This document shows, piece after piece, positions 45,306-53,007 of a DNA stretch of 64,000 bases (within the stretch, counting starts at the first letter, position 1; every line of letters begins with the position of its first letter). The notes beneath the pieces are model-generated. The model saw only the letters and a list, made by a program, of their open reading frames with translations, was not told the origin of the DNA and made no database searches. The position numbers and the translations under genes are program-made. This DNA comes from Chryseobacterium angstadtii (lineage in GTDB: Bacteria; Bacteroidota; Bacteroidia; Flavobacteriales; Weeksellaceae): positions 1,147,526-1,211,525 of the forward strand of contig NZ_LFND01000001.1 of assembly GCF_001045465.1 (NCBI RefSeq), read 5' to 3'.

Positions 45306-47864
45306 ATGTCGAAAAATTTAGTAATCGTAGAGTCACCGGCAAAAGCAAAAACTATTCAGAAATATTTAGGGAAGGATTTTGAAGTGAAATCAAGTTTCGG
45401 ACACATCCGTGATCTTCCAAAAAAAGGTATGGGAATAGATCTTGCCACATTCAGCCCTGATTACGAAGTTTCGGCGGATAAAAAGAAGTTGGTAACAGAA
45501 TTGAAAGCTGCCGTAAAGAAAGCTGAAATGGTATGGCTGGCTTCCGATGAAGACCGCGAAGGGGAAGCTATTGCATGGCACCTGGCGGACGAATTGAAAT
45601 TAAAGCCCGAAAACAGAAAAAGAATTGTTTTTCACGAGATTACTAAGAATGCTATTCTGAAAGCCATTGAAAATCCAAGAGATATTGATCAGAATCTGGT
45701 CAATGCCCAGCAGGCAAGAAGGGTTCTGGACAGAATTGTAGGTTTTGAAATGTCTCCGGTTCTCTGGAAAAAAGTAAAACCGGGTCTTTCTGCCGGAAGA
45801 GTACAGTCGGTAGCCGTAAGATTAATTGTTGAAAGAGAAAAAGAAATCCGTGAATTTGTTCCGAAAGCCAGCTTTAAACTGGATGGAATTTTCCTGAACA
45901 ATACTGAGCAGGAAATTGCAGCTAAACTTAAAAAAGACTTCGAAAAAGAAGAAGAGGCAGAAAAATTCCTTGAAAAAGCAAAAACTACAGAATTCAAAGT
46001 TCTGAATGTTGAAACAAGACCGGGAACCCGCTCTGCATCTGCTCCGTTTACAACTTCTACACTGCAGCAGGAAGCATCTTCCAGATTAGGATATAATGTG
46101 ACGAATACCATGCGTCTTGCCCAGAGACTGTATGAAGAAGGGTATATTACCTATATGAGAACGGACTCGGTAAACCTTTCTCAGGAAGCTATCGAAGGAG
46201 CGAAAAAACAGATCACTTCAGAATACGGAGCCGAATATTCTTCACCAAGAAACTATACAACGAAATCCGCATCTGCACAGGAAGCTCACGAAGCAATCCG
46301 TCCGACTGATTTTGCCGTAAAAAGTATCGGAGATGCTCAGTTAAACAGATTATATCAATTAATATACAGAAGAACGCTGGCTTCTCAGATGGCCAATGCC
46401 AAAATTGAAAAGACAGTCATTGAAATAGGGAATGCATCATTGCCACAGCACTTTGAAGCACAGGGTGAAGTGATTATCTTTGACGGTTTCCTGAAAGCTT
46501 ACGGAATTGTAAAAACAGAAGATGATGATGAAGACAACAACGAAAAGCTTCTGCCTAAAGTAAAAGTAGGAGAAATCCTGAGCTATAAAAAAATCACAGC
46601 TTCAGAAAAATTCACCAGACCAAGCGCCAGATATACGGAAGCAGGATTGGTGAAAAAACTGGAAGAACTGGGAATTGGGCGTCCGTCTACTTATGCGCCT
46701 ACCATTCAGACCATTCAGAACAGAGAGTATGTAGACAAAAGAGAGCTTGAGTCTCAGACCCGTGAGGTGATTAAAATGTCTCTTACAAAAGATAAAATCA
46801 AGAAAGAAGTCCTTGAAGAAAAATTCGGGGGCGATAAAAATAAATTTGTCCCTACAGATATAGGAGAGGTTGTTAATGATTTCCTGACAGATAATTTTAA
46901 AGAAATCCTGGACTACGGATTTACCGCAAGAGTGGAAGAAAGTTTTGACGAAATTGCGAACGGAGACCAGAAGTGGAAAGAAATGATGACCAATTTCTAC
47001 TCGAAATTCCACCCGAGAATTGAAGACGTAGAAGAAAATGCAGACAGAGCCACCGGAGACAGACTTCTGGGAGTAGATCCTAAAACAGGGAAGAATGTTC
47101 ACGCAAGAATCGGAAGATTCGGAGCTATGATCCAGATTGGAGAAACCGAAGATGAAGAAAAACCAATTTTCGCTTCGTTAATGGCAGGGCAGAATATTGC
47201 TACCATTTCTTTAGCTGAAGCACTTGAGCTTTTCAAATTACCGTTTGAACTTAACGAATTTGAAGGACAGCCTGTTTCTGTGGGAGTAGGAAGATTCGGA
47301 CCTTATGTAAAGTGGGGAGAAACATTCATCAGCATTCCGAAAGGAGAAGATCCTCTTTCCGTAAGTCAGGCGCGTGCGGAAGAAATCATTGGGGAAAAGA
47401 AAAAAGCTGATGCTCCTATTGCTTCTTATAAAGGGGAGCCTGTAACGAAAGGATCTGGAAGATTTGGACCGTTTATCAAATACAAAGATCTGTTTATCAA
47501 TGTTCCGAAAAGATATAATTTCGAGAATCTTTCACAAAGTGATATTGATGAGCTGATTGATGCTAAACTGGAAAAAGAGGCCAACCGATATATCCAGCAG
47601 TGGGAAAAAGAAAAAATTTCTATTGAAAACGGAAGATGGGGCCCATTCGTGAAATTCGGAAAAGCCATGTTCAAAATCCCGAAGAAAAAAGACGAGACGA
47701 AGTATGAAGCTGAAGAACTGAAGGAAGTGTCTCTGGATGAAGTGAAGAAATGGATCACAGATCAGGATAAAAATGCTTTTGCTGAAAAAAAGAAGCCGGC
47801 CGCTAAAAAAACAGCCGCCAAGAAAACAACAGCTGTGAAAAAAACAGCTGCTAAAAAGAAGTAG
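45306..47864 (+). CDS. topA: DNA topoisomerase I
   Basis: This 852-residue type IA topoisomerase relaxes negative supercoils. It has the Toprim start (NLVIVESPAKAKTIQKYLG), the acidic triad segment ASDEDREGEAIAWHL (about 80-94), and the nucleophilic Tyr in YITYMRTDS. The C-terminal third contains repeated glycine-rich modules (RFGPYVKWGE, RFGPFIKYKD, RWGPFVKFGK) instead of Cys4 zinc fingers. The tail is Lys/Ala-rich (AAKKTAAKKTT...), histone-H1-like, probably adding DNA affinity. The frame opens at a TTG at 45288, but that lies inside the promoter box; ATG 45306 (MSKNLVIVES) is the likely start. Two terminators follow. Confidence 0.95.
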   Translation: MSKNLVIVESPAKAKTIQKYLGKDFEVKSSFGHIRDLPKKGMGIDLATFSPDYEVSADKKKLVTELKAAVKKAEMVWLASDEDREGEAIAWHLADELKLKPENRKRIVFHEITKNAILKAIENPRDIDQNLVNAQQARRVLDRIVGFEMSPVLWKKVKPGLSAGRVQSVAVRLIVEREKEIREFVPKASFKLDGIFLNNTEQEIAAKLKKDFEKEEEAEKFLEKAKTTEFKVLNVETRPGTRSASAPFTTSTLQQEASSRLGYNVTNTMRLAQRLYEEGYITYMRTDSVNLSQEAIEGAKKQITSEYGAEYSSPRNYTTKSASAQEAHEAIRPTDFAVKSIGDAQLNRLYQLIYRRTLASQMANAKIEKTVIEIGNASLPQHFEAQGEVIIFDGFLKAYGIVKTEDDDEDNNEKLLPKVKVGEILSYKKITASEKFTRPSARYTEAGLVKKLEELGIGRPSTYAPTIQTIQNREYVDKRELESQTREVIKMSLTKDKIKKEVLEEKFGGDKNKFVPTDIGEVVNDFLTDNFKEILDYGFTARVEESFDEIANGDQKWKEMMTNFYSKFHPRIEDVEENADRATGDRLLGVDPKTGKNVHARIGRFGAMIQIGETEDEEKPIFASLMAGQNIATISLAEALELFKLPFELNEFEGQPVSVGVGRFGPYVKWGETFISIPKGEDPLSVSQARAEEIIGEKKKADAPIASYKGEPVTKGSGRFGPFIKYKDLFINVPKRYNFENLSQSDIDELIDAKLEKEANRYIQQWEKEKISIENGRWGPFVKFGKAMFKIPKKKDETKYEAEELKEVSLDEVKKWITDQDKNAFAEKKKPAAKKTAAKKTTAVKKTAAKKK

Positions 47865-47883
47865 CAATAGAGCAAACGATATA

Positions 47884-47918
47884 AAAGCCGTTAACAATAG
47901 GTGTTGACGGCTTTTTTT
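47884..47918 (+). terminator. First terminator after topA
   Basis: AAAGCCGTTAACA/TGTTGACGGCTTT with an ATAGG loop, followed by a T run; one G-T pair in the stem. Confidence 0.85.
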
Positions 47919-47928
47919 ATGAAGAAAA

Positions 47929-47962
47929 ACACCACAGCATATGCACTTGCTGTGGTTTTTTT
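47929..47962. terminator. Second hairpin terminator after topA
   Basis: A perfect 9-bp stem ACCACAGCA/TGCTGTGGT with loop TATGCACT is followed by seven T. It is placed 10 bp after the first, giving double protection of the downstream unit from topA read-through. Confidence 0.85.
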
Positions 47963-47963
47963 G

Positions 47964-47971
47964 TATGTTTG
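47964..47971 (+). promoter_or_regulatory. Candidate -7 box of the arginase-fold gene
   Basis: TATGTTTG fits TAnnTTTG and begins directly after the T run of the second terminator, about 55 bp before the ATG. Confidence 0.45.
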
Positions 47972-48024
47972 TTCGCTAAAGGAATTAATCAATTAACCCA
48001 TTCTCAAGTTTTCAGATTAAAAAT

Positions 48025-49092
48025 ATGGATTTTGAAGATTTTATCATTTCACCAAGAAATTTCAAAGCAGAGAGCTGGCAGATCGGCAGCAGAATCACGA
48101 AAAATATAAAAGAAGACAGTATTGTTCTTCTCTTTGTTTCGGATTACAGAGGAGCAGGCGGAGATGCGGAAGTGCAGGATTTTACAGCGGTGAGAAAAGA
48201 GTTTTATAAACTTTCACAGCTGGATTTTGAAATTCCTGTGGTAGATCTTGGAGACCTTGTTTCCGGGAAATCTGTTCAGGATTCCCATTATATTTTGCAG
48301 GAAGTTTTGTCGGCATGTCATTACAAAAGAGCGCTTCCCGTAATTATCGGAGGCTCCAACGATTTTGCGTTCTCCTTATTTTCCACTTTGAATTTTCATA
48401 AAAAAAATATCAATTATACCCAGATCAGTAACATTATTTCCCTGAAACAGGGCGAAACCATTAATGAACATACTTTTTTAGGAAAAATTTTAGGATCAAA
48501 GAATTTTTCAATCAAGAATTATCACCATTTAGGCTATCAGAAACATTTGAACGAAACAGACTCAGTAAGGCTGATTAAAGAAGTAGAGTTTGATATTGTC
48601 CGTCTTGCTGAAATGATGAATTCCACTGAAAAAACAGAACCTTTTTTCAGAAAAGCAGATTTGGTAACCCTCAATTGTGATGCTGTTGAAAGTTTCAGCG
48701 AGCCTTTCTCGATGAATCCGCAGGTCAATGGATTAAACAGGAGAGAGATCTGTGCCTACATGAAAGAAATAGGATTAAGCGAAAACCTGAAATCTGTCGG
48801 TATTTTTAATTATAACATTTACTCGGAAAATCAGCTGAACAACCAACTCCTGGCCCAGATGATCTGGTATCTGATTGAAGGAATCAATATTCAGCGTTCC
48901 CATCCGAAAGAAAGACATTATGAGCTGTTCTATGTTTTGATAGATGAAGAACAGTATGCTTTTAAAAGAGATACATTCAGCAACTTATGGTATTTTGGGG
49001 ACGATGACAATATAGATAACTGTATTCCGTGTTCCAGGAAAGATTTTGAAGAAGCAAAAAGAGGTTGGCTGAATCCCAGGCTTACCTTCTAA
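48025..49092 (+). CDS. Arginase/formimidoylglutamase-fold protein lacking metal ligands
   Basis: This 355-residue protein aligns in outline with ureohydrolases: GGAGGDAEVQDFTAVR-type start, VIIGGSNDFAF (107-116) at the place of GGGHE/D, and ADLVTLNCDAVES (211-223) at the place of SxDxDxxDP. The metal-binding residues are largely gone: the His of GGxH is N112, no DAHxD motif is present (YTQISNI instead), and the first Asp of DxDxxD is N217. It is therefore probably not an active arginase or formimidoylglutamase, although such genes are often annotated that way. It is followed 12 bp later by the SGNH hydrolase, at the head of the polysaccharide genes. Confidence 0.75.
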   Translation: MDFEDFIISPRNFKAESWQIGSRITKNIKEDSIVLLFVSDYRGAGGDAEVQDFTAVRKEFYKLSQLDFEIPVVDLGDLVSGKSVQDSHYILQEVLSACHYKRALPVIIGGSNDFAFSLFSTLNFHKKNINYTQISNIISLKQGETINEHTFLGKILGSKNFSIKNYHHLGYQKHLNETDSVRLIKEVEFDIVRLAEMMNSTEKTEPFFRKADLVTLNCDAVESFSEPFSMNPQVNGLNRREICAYMKEIGLSENLKSVGIFNYNIYSENQLNNQLLAQMIWYLIEGINIQRSHPKERHYELFYVLIDEEQYAFKRDTFSNLWYFGDDDNIDNCIPCSRKDFEEAKRGWLNPRLTF

Positions 49093-49104
49093 AAAAATAC
49101 ACAG

Positions 49105-49881
49105 ATGAAAAAAAAGATTATAGTAAGTATTGTTCTGCTGGCCGGGCTTTTCTGCTTTTTGTATTTCTGGAACAAATATTCCTATGCAGGAGAAGAGAAT
49201 TACTTTTCTTCGAATACAAAGCCGGAACCGGGATTGCAGATAGGCATCATCGGAGACAGCTGGGTAGTACGGCAGAATCTGGATTCCCTTGTAGAGAAGA
49301 AACTTTCTGATAAAGGAGTTCATGCGGAAATCTACTCATCCGGAAATCCGGGAGCTAAGACCAGCAGAATCTATGAAAACCTTTTTAAAGAAGATGCAGA
49401 AGAGTTTTCTTCCAGAAAAGTTATTGAAAAAAAGCCTGACTACTGCATTGTAACGGCAGGAGTGAATGATGCAGCCATGCATATGGGGCCAGATTTTTAC
49501 AGCCATCACATGATGATGATCATTAAAACACTTTTACATTATAACATCAAACCGGTTGTAGTTTCCCTGCCGGAATTTGGAGTGGAAGAAGATTTTAAAA
49601 ATAAAAATTTGATAAGCAGCCTCAGCAACAGAGGTGCAGAGTTGTTTTTAAATGGAGGAACTGCATTTACAATACAGGATTACAGAAATGCCTTGCAGGA
49701 AGAATTAAAAAACAGCGGACTTGATCAAAAAGTAGTGATCTTAAATTTTGATGAAGTAAGCAAAGATTTCGATAAAGACCGTAATCTCTACGCAGATCCG
49801 TTACATTTAAATAAACAGGGATATCAGAAATTCAGTGAGTTTCTGGCCAATGGAATCGTTAATTTAACAGAGACAAAATGA
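49105..49881 (+). CDS. SGNH/GDSL-type esterase or acetyltransferase-like hydrolase
   Basis: This 258-residue protein has a single N-terminal membrane anchor (about 4-22) and a periplasmic SGNH domain: GDSW (50-53, nucleophile S52), Gly in SSGNPG, N121 in TAGVNDA, and D231/H234 in DPLHLNKQGY. All four blocks are intact. SGNH proteins in polysaccharide loci often remove or add O-acetyl groups. Its stop overlaps the start of the glycosyltransferase gene by 4 bp (ATGA), which ties it to glycan synthesis. Confidence 0.85.
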   Translation: MKKKIIVSIVLLAGLFCFLYFWNKYSYAGEENYFSSNTKPEPGLQIGIIGDSWVVRQNLDSLVEKKLSDKGVHAEIYSSGNPGAKTSRIYENLFKEDAEEFSSRKVIEKKPDYCIVTAGVNDAAMHMGPDFYSHHMMMIIKTLLHYNIKPVVVSLPEFGVEEDFKNKNLISSLSNRGAELFLNGGTAFTIQDYRNALQEELKNSGLDQKVVILNFDEVSKDFDKDRNLYADPLHLNKQGYQKFSEFLANGIVNLTETK

Positions 49882-50864
49882 GGGTTTCGGTTATAGTTCC
49901 TGTATACAATGTAGAAAATTATCTGGCCAAATGTCTGGATTCACTGGTGGGGCAGACTCTTCAGGATATCGAGATTGTGGTGGTGAATGATGGTAGTAAA
50001 GATAATTCAGGATTGATTATCGAAGAATATGTGCAGAAGTTTCCGGAGAAGATAAAAGCTTTTACCAAAGAAAACGGAGGTCTGAGCGATGCCCGGAACT
50101 TCGGATTAGAAAAGGCTTCAGGGGAATATATAGGTTTTGTAGATAGTGATGACTACGTGAAAGAAACCATGTTTGAAGAAATGGTGCAGCTGGCAGAAAA
50201 ACACCAGGCTAAAATGGTGATCTGTAATATCCAGAAAGTAGATCAGAACGGAGAAGTTACACAAAAGTTGACCCAAATTCCCAATATGCCTGAAAAGATA
50301 GAGCTGGATGATTATTTTTCTGTATTTTCGGATCTGAGTTATTTCGCCTGCAATAAGCTTTTTAAAAAAGAACTTTTTGACAGCAAAAGATTTAAGAAAG
50401 GCGTTCATTTTGAAGATATTCAGCTGATACCGCAGCTGCTTTTGGAGTGTAAAGTACTGGCGCAGACCCAGAATTTTCACTACCAGTATCTGGAACGTAC
50501 GGATTCTATCACAAAAACCCACACCGAAAAAGGATTAGACATCCTGAAAGCGGTAAAAGATGTGGAAGCTGCATTTGAAAAATCCGGATATGCCCTCAAA
50601 AAAAAGGAACTGAAAAATTTTCAGATCTTTGAAGGCGTATACTCTTTTCTGGCTTATGTAGCCTTTGTGAAGAACGAAGATCTTTTTAATAAAATGGCGG
50701 CCGAACTGGCTGATTTTATTAAAGAAAGGGGAATAAAAATTCAAGATATATTGAACTATAGTCGTTTTGGTAAGAATTATCTTTTATCTTTGCCAGTGAA
50801 AAAAAAGATTTTTTATCTGTTATTTTTTGCCGGACAAAAGAAACTGATAAGAAAATTAATCTAA
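49878..50864 (+). CDS. Family 2 glycosyltransferase
   Basis: This 328-residue GT-A enzyme has VSVIVPVYNVENYLAKCLDSL (about 3-23), VVVNDGSKDNS and the metal-binding FVDSDDYV (about 93-100). The C-terminal part (about 230-328) is helical and basic and probably rests on the membrane. It would add a sugar to the lipid-linked repeat unit of the exopolysaccharide. Sugar specificity cannot be read from the sequence. It is coupled to the SGNH gene; a 114-bp gap with no evident signal separates it from the next gene. Confidence 0.88.
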   Translation: MRVSVIVPVYNVENYLAKCLDSLVGQTLQDIEIVVVNDGSKDNSGLIIEEYVQKFPEKIKAFTKENGGLSDARNFGLEKASGEYIGFVDSDDYVKETMFEEMVQLAEKHQAKMVICNIQKVDQNGEVTQKLTQIPNMPEKIELDDYFSVFSDLSYFACNKLFKKELFDSKRFKKGVHFEDIQLIPQLLLECKVLAQTQNFHYQYLERTDSITKTHTEKGLDILKAVKDVEAAFEKSGYALKKKELKNFQIFEGVYSFLAYVAFVKNEDLFNKMAAELADFIKERGIKIQDILNYSRFGKNYLLSLPVKKKIFYLLFFAGQKKLIRKLI

Positions 50865-50978
50865 CACAAATGATAAGTGCAATTATTTCCGTCATCACTA
50901 AAACTTTGACAGAAGGCTTCCTGTGAAGCATCCTGGTAGGTTTTACTACAGGCATTGATGATTGCTTGATTAAAAAAA

Positions 50979-52106
50979 ATGAAGAATTTTGAATTGTTCT
51001 TAAGCGAATCAGGTATTTCTATTTTTTACGTGAAAATAGGATTGGGTTTTCTATTCGCTTTTTTAATTACCTTTTTCTCCATACCAACCATCATCAAGAT
51101 ATCCAGAAGGAAGAATCTGATGGATGAGCCCGGAGTAAGAAGTTCCCATCTCAGAAAAATTCCCAACCTGGGCGGTATTGCCATCTTTTATTCTATCGGG
51201 ATCTGTGCATCTATTTTTGCTTACGAGCTTTTTGATCTGTATAAATTTCTGTTCGCATCCCTGATTATCCTATTGTATATCGGGGTGATGGATGATATTG
51301 TTGTGATGAGAGCTTATAAGAAACTCGTGGCACAGATTGTAGTGTCTTCTTTGGTGGTGATAGGTTCAGATATCAGGATCAGAAGCCTTTTCGGGATTTT
51401 CGGGATCTATGAGCTGGGTTATATTGTAAGTGTACTGTTCAGCATTATTACGTTTATTGTTCTTATCAATGCATTCAATCTTATAGATGGTATAGACGGT
51501 CTTGCGGGAGGTTACTCAGTGATTTGCAGCGCCCTGTTTGGGATTAGTTACTACAGACTTGGGGAGTATAATTTTCCTCTCGTTGTTTTGTCCGTGATTA
51601 TTATAGGAACCGTACTGGCTTTCCTCTATTACAACCTATCCAATTACAGAACCAATAAAATATTCATGGGAGATACTGGGTCTATGCTTCTTGGCTTTCT
51701 GCTGGCATTTACCTCCATCTGTTTCATTGATATTTTTATAGATAAGGAGCTTCCCAATGTTCCGAGATACCACCTTCAGTCGGCTCCTGTAGTCGCGGTA
51801 GCTATTCTTATTCTGCCTATTGTGGATACCTTAAATGTAATTATTATAAGGCTTTGCAATAAAAAATCGCCTTTCGATGCCGATAAAAACCATATCCATC
51901 ATAAACTTCTGAAACTGGATCTTACACACAGACGTTCCACATTTTATATTATTGTATATTACCTGATGATTGTAGCTGTAGCTTACTATCTGAGGCATAT
52001 CAATATAAATCTGCTGTTGTTGATTGTCATTTTATTAGGATTTTTTGGGGCGTATTTGCCGGATTTGATTTATCGTTTACGAAATAATAAGAAAATAACA
52101 ATTTAA
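50979..52106 (+). CDS. WecA/MraY-family undecaprenyl-phosphate sugar-1-phosphate transferase
   Basis: This 375-residue polytopic protein (about ten or eleven helices) starts glycan assembly by moving a sugar-1-phosphate, usually GlcNAc-1-P, from UDP-sugar to undecaprenyl phosphate. Family motifs are NAFNLIDGIDGLAGGYS, FMGDTGSMLLGF and the late cytosolic DKNHIHHKLL, matching the DDxxD/NxxNxxDGIDGL and HxHH blocks. It is closer to WecA/TagO than to MraY by the HIHH loop. It precedes wza and wzc and probably serves the exopolysaccharide. Confidence 0.9.
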   Translation: MKNFELFLSESGISIFYVKIGLGFLFAFLITFFSIPTIIKISRRKNLMDEPGVRSSHLRKIPNLGGIAIFYSIGICASIFAYELFDLYKFLFASLIILLYIGVMDDIVVMRAYKKLVAQIVVSSLVVIGSDIRIRSLFGIFGIYELGYIVSVLFSIITFIVLINAFNLIDGIDGLAGGYSVICSALFGISYYRLGEYNFPLVVLSVIIIGTVLAFLYYNLSNYRTNKIFMGDTGSMLLGFLLAFTSICFIDIFIDKELPNVPRYHLQSAPVVAVAILILPIVDTLNVIIIRLCNKKSPFDADKNHIHHKLLKLDLTHRRSTFYIIVYYLMIVAVAYYLRHININLLLLIVILLGFFGAYLPDLIYRLRNNKKITI

Positions 52107-52110
52107 TTTT

Positions 52111-52118
52111 TACTTTTG
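52111..52118 (+). promoter_or_regulatory. Internal promoter box upstream of wza
   Basis: TACTTTTGCAA fits the -7 consensus and lies in the 26-bp gap between the WecA-like gene and wza. The export genes could therefore be expressed separately. Confidence 0.5.
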
Positions 52119-52132
52119 CAATACATTCAAAT

Positions 52133-53005
52133 ATGATGAAGAACTTAAAGTATTTATTTTTAATATTCCCATTTTTTATTACATCCTGCATCACCAAAAA
52201 CGATGTGAGGTATATGCAGCCCAGCGAAAGTCTGGTCATTAATGAAGAAGGATTGATTCCATACAACATCCCTACGTATAGAATTACCAAAAACGACATC
52301 CTCAATCTTAATATTGTAACCACTCCCAAAGGAGATGCGGCACAATTCTATTCTTCTCTGAACACTTCAGGCGGAGTAGGAGGCGGAGCAAACAATGCAG
52401 CAACACAAGGTGGAAGAGGCGCTTCTGGAGCAGGAGGAGGATCTTCCGTAGGGGGAAATATGAATTTTTATTTCAACGGACTGAAGGTAGACTCCAAAGG
52501 AGATATCAACGTATTCGGAATAGGATATGTGAAAGCGGAAGGAAGAACAGTGGAAGATGTTACCCAGGAGCTTCAGGAAAAAGTAAACGAAAATTTCCAG
52601 GAAGGAAAAGCTGAAGTAAGGCTGAATACAGACGGAATTACCTATTATATTCTGGGAGACGTAGAAACGACAGGTCTTTCAGGTGAAAAAGTAGCCCACA
52701 AAAATACACTCACGATCACCGAAGCATTAGCGATTAACGGAGGTTTGAACAGAACGATAGACCGTAGAAATATAGTGATTCACAGAAAATTGCCGGAAGG
52801 AATCAAAGTGGCTAAAATAGATCTTACCCGTGAAGATATCATGAACTCTCCTTTCTATTATGTACAGAATGGTGACGAGATCTACCTGAACACAAGAGGA
52901 AAGAGCCTGAACGGATTCGGAAAAGATCCGGTACAGACTTTAACTACCGGTGTATCCGTAATTACTACAGCACTATCCATTTATCTGCTTCTTAAAAACC
53001 TTTAA
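52133..53005 (+). CDS. Wza-like polysaccharide export lipoprotein
   Basis: This 290-residue protein has a lipoprotein signal (FFITSC, lipidated C19). The polysaccharide export domain follows (YRITKNDILNLNIVT). A long Gly/Ala/Ser insert (about 80-105, GGVGGGANNAATQGGRGASG...) then interrupts before KGDINVFGIGYVKAEGRTVEDV. An SLBB-type region (YYILGDVETTGLSGEKV) and a hydrophobic C-terminal helix (about 270-288) complete it. It forms the outer-membrane exit channel. wzc begins 2 bp later. Confidence 0.88.
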   Translation: MMKNLKYLFLIFPFFITSCITKNDVRYMQPSESLVINEEGLIPYNIPTYRITKNDILNLNIVTTPKGDAAQFYSSLNTSGGVGGGANNAATQGGRGASGAGGGSSVGGNMNFYFNGLKVDSKGDINVFGIGYVKAEGRTVEDVTQELQEKVNENFQEGKAEVRLNTDGITYYILGDVETTGLSGEKVAHKNTLTITEALAINGGLNRTIDRRNIVIHRKLPEGIKVAKIDLTREDIMNSPFYYVQNGDEIYLNTRGKSLNGFGKDPVQTLTTGVSVITTALSIYLLLKNL

Positions 53006-53007
53006 CC

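Noticed and set aside
46602..47102. 166-codon open frame on the - strand
   Set aside because: It is antisense to topA and is Cys/Phe-rich as expected from reversed Lys/Glu codons.
50865..50978. Possible regulatory element in the gap before the WecA-like gene
   Set aside because: No promoter box, stable hairpin or small ORF with support was found.
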